NCBI GenBank assembly: GCA_016790385.1
Contig: JAEUNV010000645.1
Coordinates: 1 to 5,871, forward strand
Origin: Zoogloea sp.
Lineage (GTDB): Bacteria > Pseudomonadota > Gammaproteobacteria > Burkholderiales > Rhodocyclaceae
Length of the DNA: 5,871 nucleotides
Direction: 5' to 3'
How positions within the stretch are numbered: position 1 is the stretch's first letter; every line of letters begins with the position of its first letter. Shown here in pieces: positions 1-5,871 of this stretch. Both the position numbers and the translations under genes were made by a program. Under the pieces are notes generated by a model. That model was given only the letters and a program-made list of their open reading frames with translations, made no database searches and was not told the origin of the DNA.

Positions 1-88
1 ATTCGTTTTGCAGACCTTGCTCGTAAATGGCGCGCAGCGTGCAGCGACCGATACGACCGAAACCATTGATGGCGACCTTGATGCTCAT
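1..88 (-). CDS. gap: Type I glyceraldehyde-3-phosphate dehydrogenase, N-terminal fragment (continues beyond the left edge)
   Basis: Only the first 29 codons lie in the window. They begin [15 protein letters not shown] and run on through [14 protein letters not shown]. The INGFGRIGR segment at residues 7-15 is the glycine-rich Rossmann turn that binds NAD(P) in type I GAPDH (known from the family). The enzyme converts glyceraldehyde-3-phosphate to 1,3-bisphosphoglycerate, or the reverse when carbon is being fixed, in the cytoplasm. The ATG at 88-86 is preceded by a good Shine-Dalgarno sequence, AGGGAGAAG (minus strand, 102-94), which fixes the start. The gene lies 58 bases downstream of the transketolase stop on the same strand, so the two are probably co-transcribed, an order common in proteobacterial carbon-metabolism operons. 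The catalytic cysteine is outside the window, so activity and coenzyme preference cannot be judged. Confidence 0.96.
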   Translation of the reverse strand, partial: MSIKVAINGFGRIGRCTLRAIYEQGLQNE

Positions 89-146
89 CGAGTCTTCTCC
101 CTAGTGTTAATACACGAAACCGAATATGTCTGGGCTCGCCAACGGA

Positions 147-2177
147 TCAGGCGAGAACTTTCTTCACCGCGGCGGCGACAGCGTCGGAGGTGATGCCGAA
201 ATACTTGAACAGCTCGCCCGCCGGCGCGGACTCGCCAAAGCGATCCACTCCAATGACCGCGCCGTCGAGGCCGACGTACTTGTACCAGCCATCGGTCACG
301 CCAGCCTCCACTGCCACGCGGGGCAAGCCGACCGGGAGCACCGAAGTGCGGTACGCGGCGTCCTGGCGATCAAAGACGTTGGTGCTGGGCATCGACACCA
401 CCCGCACGGCAATGCCCTGGTCGGCAAGCTGCTTCTGGGCCGCCATGGCAAGGGCCACTTCGGAACCGGTCGCGATGATAACGGCTTGCGCCGCAGCCGA
501 CTGTGCAGGAGTGCCCGCTTCGGAAAGGATGTAGCCGCCGCGGCGAATGTCGGCAATCTGACCGGCACTGCGGGCCTGGAAGGGCAGGTTCTGGCGCGAG
601 AAGGCGAGGGATGACGGACCTTCCCTGCGTTCAATCGCGGCCGCCCAGGCGATGGCAGATTCGGTGGTGTCGCAGGGGCGCCATACATCCATATTGGGGA
701 TCAGGCGGAGTGAGGCGGTCTGTTCGACGGGCTGGTGGGTCGGACCGTCCTCGCCCAGACCGATGGAGTCGTGGGTGAACACGAAGATCTGGCGCACCTT
801 CATCAGCGCAGCCATGCGCAAGGCATTGCGGGCGTATTCGCTGAACATCAGGAAGGTGGCGGTGTAGGGGATCAGGCCGCCATGCAGGGCGATGCCATTG
901 GCGATGGCCGCCATGCCGAACTCGCGCACGCCGTAGTAAACGTAGTTGCCACCGGTGCTGCGGGATACGCCCTTGGCGCCAGACCACAGGGTCAGGTTGG
1001 AGCCGGCCAGGTCGGCCGAGCCGCCCAGGAGTTCAGGCAATTTCGGAGCAAAGGCTTCAATGCAGTTCTGGCTTGCCTTGCGGGTGGCGATGGTCTCGCC
1101 TTTTTCGGTGACCTTGGCGAGCACGGCTTCGACGTGGGCGGCCCAGTCGGTCGGCAGGTCGCCGGCCATGCGACGGGTGAATTCGGCGGCCAGGTCGGGG
1201 AACTCGGCGGCATAGGCGGCGAAGCGGGTGTTCCATTCGGCTTCAGCGGTGGCGCCCTTGGCCCTGGCGTCCCAGGCGGCGTAGACGTCGGCGGGGATCT
1301 CGAAGGCCGGATGGGGCCAGCCGATGTGGGCGCGGGTGGCTTCGATCTCGGCTGCACCCAGGGGGGCGCCGTGCACGTCGTGGCTGTCCTGCTTGTTGGG
1401 CGAACCGGCACCGATGATGGTCTTGCAGCAGATCAGCGAGGGCTTGCCGGTTTCGGCCCGGGCAGCCATGAGGGCGGCTTCGATCTCGACCGGGTCGTGG
1501 CCCTGGACGTCGCGGATGACATGCCAGCCGTAGGCTTCGAAGCGCTTCGGGGTGTCGTCGGTGAACCAGCCCTCGACGTGGCCGTCGATGGAAATGTTGT
1601 TGTCATCGTAGAAGGCGATGAGCTTGCCCAGGCCCCAGGTGCCGGCGAGGGAGCAGGCCTCATGAGAGATGCCTTCCATCAGGCAGCCATCACCCAGGAA
1701 AACGTAGGTGTGGTGATTGACGATCTCGTGGCCGGGGCGGTTGAAGCCGTCGGCGAGGATCTTTTCGGCCAGCGCCATGCCGACGGCGTTGGTGATGCCC
1801 TGGCCGAGGGGGCCGGTGGTGGTTTCGACGCCGGGGGTGTAGCCGACCTCGGGGTGGCCCGGGGTCTTGCTGTGCAGTTGGCGGAAGTTCTTCAGATCGT
1901 CGATGGACAGATCGTAGCCCGTGAGGTGCAGCAGGCTGTAGATCAGCATCGAGCCGTGACCATTGGACTGGACGAAGCGGTCTCGATCGGCCCACTGGGG
2001 GTTTGCCGGGTTGTGGCGCAGATGGCGGCGCCACAGGACTTCGGCGATCTCGGCCATGCCCATCGGGGCACCGGGGTGGCCGGAATTGGCCTTCTGGACG
2101 GCATCCATGGCCAGCGCACGAATCGCGCCGGTCAAGGAGTTGAAGACGGGCGGCTTGACGTTACGCGAAGAAGACAT
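147..2177 (-). CDS. tkt: Transketolase
   Basis: This thiamine-diphosphate enzyme moves two-carbon ketol units between sugar phosphates in the cytoplasm, linking the pentose phosphate and Calvin cycles to glycolysis. The 676 residues are close to the usual bacterial length of about 660-670. Visible landmarks are SGHPGAPMG (32-40, with the conserved His34), GHGSM (73-77), PGHPE (106-110), the cofactor motif from GDG (162-164) to DDNN (191-194), HDVHG (266-270), [10 protein letters not shown] (385-394, substrate phosphate region), REFGM with the likely catalytic Glu419, GEDGPTHQP (475-483) and FSRQN (526-530). All match the family and none is missing. I chose the ATG at 2177 because GAAGG (2189-2185) lies seven bases upstream. 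A TTG at 2219 would add 14 residues unlike the family N-terminus, and it sits on a -10-like hexamer. The gene appears to be first in an operon with gap. It could also be named cbbT if it serves carbon fixation. Confidence 0.97.
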   Translation of the reverse strand: MSSSRNVKPPVFNSLTGAIRALAMDAVQKANSGHPGAPMGMAEIAEVLWRRHLRHNPANPQWADRDRFVQSNGHGSMLIYSLLHLTGYDLSIDDLKNFRQLHSKTPGHPEVGYTPGVETTTGPLGQGITNAVGMALAEKILADGFNRPGHEIVNHHTYVFLGDGCLMEGISHEACSLAGTWGLGKLIAFYDDNNISIDGHVEGWFTDDTPKRFEAYGWHVIRDVQGHDPVEIEAALMAARAETGKPSLICCKTIIGAGSPNKQDSHDVHGAPLGAAEIEATRAHIGWPHPAFEIPADVYAAWDARAKGATAEAEWNTRFAAYAAEFPDLAAEFTRRMAGDLPTDWAAHVEAVLAKVTEKGETIATRKASQNCIEAFAPKLPELLGGSADLAGSNLTLWSGAKGVSRSTGGNYVYYGVREFGMAAIANGIALHGGLIPYTATFLMFSEYARNALRMAALMKVRQIFVFTHDSIGLGEDGPTHQPVEQTASLRLIPNMDVWRPCDTTESAIAWAAAIERREGPSSLAFSRQNLPFQARSAGQIADIRRGGYILSEAGTPAQSAAAQAVIIATGSEVALAMAAQKQLADQGIAVRVVSMPSTNVFDRQDAAYRTSVLPVGLPRVAVEAGVTDGWYKYVGLDGAVIGVDRFGESAPAGELFKYFGITSDAVAAAVKKVLA

Positions 2178-2184
2178 CGAAGAA

Positions 2185-2189
2185 CCTTC
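2185..2189 (-). promoter_or_regulatory. Ribosome binding site that decides the transketolase start
   Basis: Read on the minus strand this is GAAGG, seven bases before the ATG at 2177-2175. It supports that ATG over the TTG at 2219. Confidence 0.6.
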
Positions 2190-2218
2190 GGCCGGGGTAG
2201 CGGCGCGCAAAGACCGCA

Positions 2219-2224
2219 ATTATC
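2219..2224 (-). promoter_or_regulatory. Candidate -10 element of the tkt-gap promoter
   Basis: The minus-strand hexamer is GATAAT, a five-of-six match to TATAAT. It would start transcription near 2212 and leave a leader of about 35 bases before the tkt ATG. I found no convincing -35 hexamer at 16-18 bases (candidates read ACCCAA, TACCCA and CTACCC), so the promoter is either activator-dependent or only a chance match. The assignment rests on position and one hexamer. Confidence 0.35.
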
Positions 2225-2294
2225 GTTGATTTCCCTGCACTTGGGTAGTCTCGGCGCGGGCGGCGGGGTGGGCGCCGGGTGGGCAAAACTCCGG

Positions 2295-2300
2295 CATAAT
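2295..2300 (+). promoter_or_regulatory. Candidate -10 element for the lipoprotein/MORN gene pair
   Basis: The hexamer CATAAT is a five-of-six match to TATAAT. It lies 41 bases before the GTG start at 2342, in a divergent spacer that is otherwise mostly G and C. The expected -35 position reads GCGCCG, which is a poor match. The predicted start of transcription is near 2307, giving a leader of about 35 bases. Confidence 0.35.
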
Positions 2301-2341
2301 CGAGGCGCGTCCCCGCCCCTCACATTTTCTTACAGCTTGCC

Positions 2342-3733
2342 GTGCCCGGCTTCGTCTCGAATCGACTCCTGCGATTGATGCTTTTTCCGGCCATCCTGTT
2401 CATGGTTGGTTGCAGCTCGGTGAAATATACGGTCGATGACGGTCGCAAGGTCAATGAGACCTTGCTTGCCAATCTCAGGCTGATGGGCCATGGGGAGCGT
2501 GCCCTGCGGCCGGCCATCGTCCGTTCCGCGGCGCTGCGCGATCCGGGATGCAGCCGCCAGTGGGAGCTGCCCTTCAGCGTGGCCTCCAGCGACGCGTGGC
2601 CGGAGGACGATCGGGTGGCCTGGGTGCGTGCCTTGCAGGTGGACGAACGCCTCACGGTGATCGCGGCCACCCCCGAAAGCGGCTTGCAGATTGGTGACAA
2701 GCTGGTGGATTTAAAGGGTTACCGCAAGAACGACGCCAACAAGATGCTGCTGGAGCTGGCCGAGCTGCGGGACGATGGCGAGCCGTTTTCGGTCAAGACC
2801 GCGGGCGGGCGCACGGTGACTGTCAAGCCCTTCGAGGTGTGCCGTGGCTATACCCGCCTGGCGCCGCCATTGACGCCGGCCTACCAGGATTTTCACTGGT
2901 TGATGAGCATTCATCCTCTGGAACTCTTTGTGCCCCGCATCACCCCCGATGAGGCCCTGTGGATGGTCTTATGGACCCAGGGCCTTTCGGAGGAGGGGGG
3001 CGCCCGCATGAAGACCTATCACTACAGCAAGGAGATCGTTTCCACGCTGTTTAACGTTGCTTCGCTCGCGGTGGGCGTCAATGCCGCCGCCCAGGCGGCC
3101 AAAGTGGCGGCCAATCAGGCGGCCCAGGCCGCAGCCACCGCCGCCGCCAAATCCGCCGGCGAGGCAGCGGCCAAACAGGCCTTGCAGGAGGCGGCCCGAA
3201 GTCTGGCCGAACAGGCGAGCCGCGAGTATGCGCAGAAGGTGGGGGAGGAAGTGGGCAAGGTCATGGCCCGGGAGGCGGGCGGCGTGCTGCGTGACACCTT
3301 CATGATGCGCGTTGGATTGTCTGTGTCCAGCCTGTCGTGGGTGGCCACCACTGTTTTCGACTACGCCGATCGCTGGGCCTATGATCGCATCGTGGCATTG
3401 GGTGGAGACCCGTTGGCTGGTGCAACCCTGCACCAGAAGCTGCTGGACAGGGGGCTGGTCAACAATGCCTTTGTTTTTGATGAGCTGCGCCTTCAGAGCT
3501 TTGCCGCCCTGGCGCGCCAGACCCGGCGGGAGGAGATGCTGGCAGCCGTACTGAAAGGGGCCTCGCTGGACGTGTTCGCCCTGAAGTTGACCGATCTTCC
3601 CAGCGCCCTGGAAGACGCCGGCCTTCAGGCCATGAAGGCGGAAAGCGATGACTTGATGCCCGCCTCGGGGCAGGGTGGTGGCGGACTGATCGACGCAATG
3701 CTGAGAATGCCCCTTGAGTCAGGGGCTGAGTGA
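2342..3733 (+). CDS. Putative lipoprotein with a PDZ-like segment and a degenerate M48-peptidase-like domain
   Basis: I do not recognise a named gene. Residues 1-23 form a lipoprotein signal: Arg8 and Arg11, then a hydrophobic stretch, then FMVGC with the lipidated Cys24 (Met at -3 makes the lipobox imperfect). Residues about 95-165 resemble a PDZ domain, with DERLTVIAATPESGLQIGDK (101-120) as the carboxylate-loop and GD region and a closing GGRTVTVKP strand. Residues about 185-360 follow the layout of PDZ-bearing M48 metallopeptidases. However, where HExxH is expected after DEALWMVL (203-210) the protein reads WTQGLSEEG, and where ExxxAD is expected it reads FDYADRWAYDRIVALGGDP (339-357). 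Catalysis is therefore unlikely (inference). Residues 248-285 are alanine-rich and probably helical. Cys70 and Cys167 could pair by disulfide. GTG at 2342 is the only start that keeps the full signal peptide, since starting at Met13 would remove its positive charges. I see no clear Shine-Dalgarno sequence. The stop overlaps the next gene, so the two are probably coupled. The gene is real with high confidence; its function is not known. Confidence 0.85.
   Translation: MPGFVSNRLLRLMLFPAILFMVGCSSVKYTVDDGRKVNETLLANLRLMGHGERALRPAIVRSAALRDPGCSRQWELPFSVASSDAWPEDDRVAWVRALQVDERLTVIAATPESGLQIGDKLVDLKGYRKNDANKMLLELAELRDDGEPFSVKTAGGRTVTVKPFEVCRGYTRLAPPLTPAYQDFHWLMSIHPLELFVPRITPDEALWMVLWTQGLSEEGGARMKTYHYSKEIVSTLFNVASLAVGVNAAAQAAKVAANQAAQAAATAAAKSAGEAAAKQALQEAARSLAEQASREYAQKVGEEVGKVMAREAGGVLRDTFMMRVGLSVSSLSWVATTVFDYADRWAYDRIVALGGDPLAGATLHQKLLDRGLVNNAFVFDELRLQSFAALARQTRREEMLAAVLKGASLDVFALKLTDLPSALEDAGLQAMKAESDDLMPASGQGGGGLIDAMLRMPLESGAE
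3083..3196 (+). repeat. Alanine-rich low-complexity segment within the lipoprotein gene
   Basis: Codons 248-285 are mostly Ala with spaced Lys, Gln and Glu (for example AAQAAATAAAKSAGEAAAKQ), encoded by runs of GCC and GCG. This predicts a long helix, possibly a coiled coil. It lies between the two sites where a true M48 peptidase would carry its zinc ligands. Confidence 0.7.
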
Positions 3734-5475
3734 CGACAATGACAAGACCTTTATTCGTTGCTGCGCTGTATCTGGCTTTCCATGGCGCTTCGGTCGGAGC
3801 CCAGCAGGCTGATGGGGCGGGAGGTATGCCGATTGAATCCGCCGCTACGCCGACGGTCGATTGTCCGGTTCTTCTCCAGGAGGCCGAGGTGTTGCTCCAG
3901 AGGGGGCTGCATGCTTCTTCGGGACGACGCTGGAGGGAGTCGGTGCCTGTGCTGCGCGAGGCCGGGAGCGCCTTTTTGAAGGTCGCCGCGGCCTGCCCTT
4001 CACTGGCGGTCCAGGCCAATCGGCAGGGAGACAGGGCAACGACCGAACTCAAGCTGGCCGAGAGCGCCCTTGCCCATCAGACGGAATGTCTGCCGCGGCT
4101 CGACAAGGCGCTCGATCTGGACCTGCGGGCCGCGGCTGCGCGCAACGAGCGGGGTGATCCGGCGGAGGTCGAGCGGCTGCTCGGTGAGGCTGAGACGGTG
4201 TGGCGCGATGCGGTGAGCCTGTGCCAGTCTCCCTACCGGGAAAAGGCCGAGAAGAGCCTCGCCGCCACGGTCAGGCAAAGGGCGGCGAATGCCGAGCTGC
4301 TGAGTTCAGGTCCGGCCTGCGATGCCGCCTGGAAAAGTGCCGGCGCCCTGGTGGACTATGCCCGTGGTGCCTGGAAGGAAAAGCGCTGGGAAGATGCGGC
4401 CATGCTCTACGGCAAGGCTGCCATGGCCTGGGAGGGGGCGGTCGACAAATGCTCCGGGAACCGCCAGCAGCAGGCCCAGCGCAAAGCTGAGCAAACCCAT
4501 GTGGATGCCCACAACGCCGAGTATTGTGCCCCCCTGTGGGATGCTGCCACGGAGCTGGCCCAGCGTCTGAAGACAAATGGGGCGGGCATGTCCGCGCCGG
4601 AGCGGGATCAGTTGTCCATCCGTGCCGAGGTGGGCTGGCGGGATGCCACGACGGCCTGCCGCGGCGCACCGCAGACACTGGCCCGCACCAATGCGGATGC
4701 CCTGGCACGGGAACGGGGCGCGCCCCTACCGGCCCAGGCCATGGCCCAGTATGGGAGCAAATCAATGCCGACGGCGCTGGCGTCTGCAAGCTCGCCGCCA
4801 GCGTCGGTCGGTGGTGGCAACCCGGTTGCAGCGGCGGCTGCGGCGGCAACCTTGCCCGTGGGGGGCACGGCGGCCCCGCTGCGCACGGCCGTGCAGCCCA
4901 CCGCACAGATCCGGCCGACGGTGGATTCCGGTCCTGCATCGGCGCCCGCGGCGGACGGGGTTGTGGTGGCCGGTGACACGACTTATCGAGGGGCGTTTTC
5001 CATTGTGTCGGCGAGCGGCGAGGTCAGCGGGACGGGGACCGTAGAGTGGGCCAACGGTGAGCGTTTCAGCGGTACGCTGGTAAAGGGGCGGCGTCAGGGG
5101 AAGGGCCGTTTCAGCTGGGTCAGTGGCCAGTGGTATGAAGGGGATTGGGTGGATGACCGGGCAGACGGATACGGGATCATCCAGTTCCCCGGGGGCAATC
5201 GATACGAGGGGGCCGTGCGGGATGGAGAGCCCTCAGGGCGAGGAACCCTGGTGTTCGCCTCGGGTGATCGCTATTCAGGGGAGTTCTCGCGAGGGCTCTT
5301 CCACGGGCAGGGTGCGTATGCGTGGAAGAATGGCAATCGCTACGAGGGCGCCTGGGTGCTGGGCAAAAAGCACGGCCAGGGCCGATTTTTCTGGGCGAGT
5401 GGTGAAGGTTGGGAAGGCGAATTCCGGGACGACCTGAAGACGGACGTGGGCAAGGACATTACGGCTGCCCGCTGA
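3730..5475 (+). CDS. Exported protein with four Cys-paired helical repeats and a C-terminal MORN-repeat domain
   Basis: No named gene is recognised. Residues 1-24 are a Sec signal peptide: Arg6, a hydrophobic core, and likely cleavage after VGA (22-24). Residues 45-310 hold four helical units of about 69-77 residues. Each unit has one cysteine pair, Cys45/89, 120/165, 197/241 and 266/310, and these eight are the only cysteines in the protein. Residues about 331-410 are a flexible linker rich in Ala, Pro, Gly and Ser. Residues 418-570 are MORN repeats (YxGxWxxGxxxGxGxxxxxxG type) with an exact 23-residue period from 445 to 559, plus a degenerate unit before and a partial one after. MORN repeats are beta-hairpin solenoids used for binding and scaffolding. 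The GTG start overlaps the previous stop as GTGA and has AGGGG four bases upstream. An ATG at 3739 would also keep the signal peptide. A periplasmic scaffold paired with the upstream lipoprotein is the likely role (inference); an enzymatic role is not apparent. Confidence 0.88.
   Translation: MTTMTRPLFVAALYLAFHGASVGAQQADGAGGMPIESAATPTVDCPVLLQEAEVLLQRGLHASSGRRWRESVPVLREAGSAFLKVAAACPSLAVQANRQGDRATTELKLAESALAHQTECLPRLDKALDLDLRAAAARNERGDPAEVERLLGEAETVWRDAVSLCQSPYREKAEKSLAATVRQRAANAELLSSGPACDAAWKSAGALVDYARGAWKEKRWEDAAMLYGKAAMAWEGAVDKCSGNRQQQAQRKAEQTHVDAHNAEYCAPLWDAATELAQRLKTNGAGMSAPERDQLSIRAEVGWRDATTACRGAPQTLARTNADALARERGAPLPAQAMAQYGSKSMPTALASASSPPASVGGGNPVAAAAAAATLPVGGTAAPLRTAVQPTAQIRPTVDSGPASAPAADGVVVAGDTTYRGAFSIVSASGEVSGTGTVEWANGERFSGTLVKGRRQGKGRFSWVSGQWYEGDWVDDRADGYGIIQFPGGNRYEGAVRDGEPSGRGTLVFASGDRYSGEFSRGLFHGQGAYAWKNGNRYEGAWVLGKKHGQGRFFWASGEGWEGEFRDDLKTDVGKDITAAR
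3862..4659 (+). repeat. Four diverged protein repeats, each with a cysteine pair 44-45 residues apart
   Basis: Counting residues of the MORN protein, cysteines fall at 45 and 89, 120 and 165, 197 and 241, and 266 and 310, so the gaps within units are 44, 45, 44 and 44. An aromatic residue lies exactly seven positions before each second cysteine: Phe82, Trp158, Trp234 and Trp303 (for example VWRDAVSLC, AWEGAVDKC, GWRDATTAC). Each unit looks like two or three amphipathic helices, similar to TPR or Sel1-type arrays. Identity between units is low outside these positions, so they are old duplications. Confidence 0.75.
4720..4959 (+). other. Low-complexity Ala/Pro/Gly linker between the two repeat domains
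   Basis: Codons 331-410 of the MORN protein have no cysteine, few charges and many Ala, Pro, Gly, Ser and Thr, including a run of eight alanines at 367-374 broken only by its edges. This is typical of a disordered tether joining two folded domains. Confidence 0.7.
4981..5439 (+). repeat. MORN repeat array (69-bp protein-level period)
   Basis: Five consecutive units start at residues 445, 468, 491, 514 and 537 (bases 5062, 5131, 5200, 5269 and 5338). Each is exactly 23 codons, opening with an aromatic residue and a following glycine (RFSG, WYEG, RYEG, RYSG, RYEG) and carrying GxG in the middle and Trp or Phe at position 19. A weaker unit precedes them (TYRGAF, from 418) and a partial one follows (GWEGEF, from 560). 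At the DNA level most positions have drifted, but ggcaatcgntacgaggg at 5194-5210 and 5332-5348 matches at 16 of 17 bases. Confidence 0.88.
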
Positions 5476-5488
5476 AACCGCGGCGGGC
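5467..5488. terminator. GC-rich inverted repeat between convergent genes (possible weak bidirectional terminator)
   Basis: GCCCGC at 5467-5472 and GCGGGC at 5483-5488 can form a six-base-pair stem with a ten-base loop that includes the MORN gene stop codon. There is no T-run on either strand, so it is not a classic intrinsic terminator. Its place between two genes that converge only 30 bases apart is the main reason to note it. Confidence 0.25.
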
Positions 5489-5505
5489 CGAACGGTGAAT
5501 GCCCT

Positions 5506-5871
5506 TCATACCCATTGACGTCGGCGTTCCATGAGCTTCCAGATCAGCGGCGTGAGGATGAGCTGCATGGCCAGGTCGAGCTTTCCGCCCGGCACCACAA
5601 TGGTGTTCGCCCGACTCATGAAGCTGTCGTGGATCATGCGCAGCAGGTAGGGGAAGTCGACGCCCCTGGGGTCGCGGAAGCGGATGATCACCATGGATTC
5701 GTCGGCAGTGGGGATGTCCCGGGCGATAAAGGGGTTGGAGGTGTCCACCATGGGCACCCGCTGGAAATTGATGTGGGTGTGGGAGAACTGGGGCACGATG
5801 TAATGCACGTAATCGTGCATGCGGCGCAGGATGGTTTCCTGGACCGCCTCAAGGGAATAGCCGCGGGTTCG
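5506..5871 (-). CDS. prk: Phosphoribulokinase, C-terminal part (5' end beyond the right edge)
   Basis: The last 121 codons are in the window and the frame is open to the right edge. It opens RTRGYSLEAVQETILRRMHD and continues through PQFSHTHINFQRVPMVDTSN, TADESMVIIRF, DFPYLLRMIHDSFMSRANT and VVPGGKLDLAMQLILTPLIW. These match the proteobacterial (class I, about 290-residue) phosphoribulokinase family as I know it, including the paired arginines before the MxDYV segment. The enzyme phosphorylates ribulose-5-phosphate with ATP to give ribulose-1,5-bisphosphate, the RuBisCO substrate, in the cytoplasm. The P-loop and catalytic aspartate lie outside the window. The TRGYS segment looks more like CBB-operon enzymes (cbbP) than the E. 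coli PrkB version (SERGHS in my recollection), which suggests a real fixation role; this is a recollection-based judgement. An internal ATG at 5820 is not the start, since family sequence continues upstream of it. Confidence 0.94.
   Translation of the reverse strand, partial: RTRGYSLEAVQETILRRMHDYVHYIVPQFSHTHINFQRVPMVDTSNPFIARDIPTADESMVIIRFRDPRGVDFPYLLRMIHDSFMSRANTIVVPGGKLDLAMQLILTPLIWKLMERRRQWV

Noticed and set aside
104..115. Inverted GTGT-TAAT-ACAC in the tkt-gap spacer, considered as an operator or separate gap promoter element.
   Set aside because: Arms of four bases are expected by chance, no matching -35/-10 pair was found around it, and the 58-base spacing fits simple co-transcription.
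2178..2219. TTG start at 2219 adding 14 residues to transketolase.
   Set aside because: The ATG at 2177 has a Shine-Dalgarno match at the right distance and gives the expected N-terminus, and the TTG overlaps the candidate -10 element.
735..2378. A 547-codon open frame on the plus strand, opposite the transketolase gene.
   Set aside because: It is the antisense shadow of a GC-rich gene. Its translation is Gly/Ala/Val/Asp-rich without any recognisable domain, while the minus strand carries a complete, well-conserved transketolase.
2378..2380. ATG at 2378 as the lipoprotein start.
   Set aside because: It would leave only 11 residues before the lipobox cysteine and remove the positively charged part of the signal peptide, and it has no better ribosome binding site than the GTG at 2342.
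3459..4052. A 197-codon minus-strand open frame across the junction of the lipoprotein and MORN genes.
   Set aside because: It overlaps two genes with clear signal peptides and domains, and its Arg/Pro/Ser-rich translation shows no family features.
4271..4939. A 222-codon minus-strand open frame inside the MORN protein gene.
   Set aside because: It is Pro/Ala/Arg-rich, lies opposite the ordered cysteine repeats and the Ala/Pro linker, and has no recognisable motif.

Overview
The window is GC-rich and densely coding. It reads as chromosomal DNA from a proteobacterium. The transketolase, type I GAPDH and phosphoribulokinase sequences, the tkt-gap gene order and the codon bias (G/C at third positions) suggest a betaproteobacterium, perhaps Rhodocyclales-like. 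That placement is inference. I see no tRNA, rRNA, CRISPR array, insertion sequence or sign of phage.

Layout. On the left, on the minus strand, lies a carbon-metabolism operon read right to left: a complete transketolase gene (147-2177), then the first 29 codons of a type I glyceraldehyde-3-phosphate dehydrogenase gene (1-88) that leaves the window. A divergent intergenic region (2178-2341) has one -10-like hexamer facing each way. In the centre, on the plus strand, are two genes that overlap by four bases: a lipoprotein with a PDZ-like segment and what looks like an inactivated M48-type peptidase domain (2342-3733), and an exported protein (3730-5475). The exported protein has four helical repeats carrying paired cysteines, then a low-complexity linker, then a C-terminal MORN-repeat domain. 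On the right, converging on this pair, is the 3' part of a phosphoribulokinase gene (5506 to beyond 5871, minus strand).

How the parts relate. Transketolase, GAPDH and phosphoribulokinase all belong to the reductive pentose phosphate (Calvin-Benson-Bassham) cycle, so the flanks form a carbon-fixation or sugar-phosphate neighbourhood. RuBisCO is not visible here. The central pair has no evident metabolic role. Both proteins appear to be sent across the inner membrane: one is lipid-anchored and one has a cleavable Sec signal. Both are built from protein-interaction modules. The best reading is a two-gene envelope module of unknown function, made of a probable pseudo-protease lipoprotein and a periplasmic Cys-pair/MORN scaffold. 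It is the least explained and most interesting part of the window.
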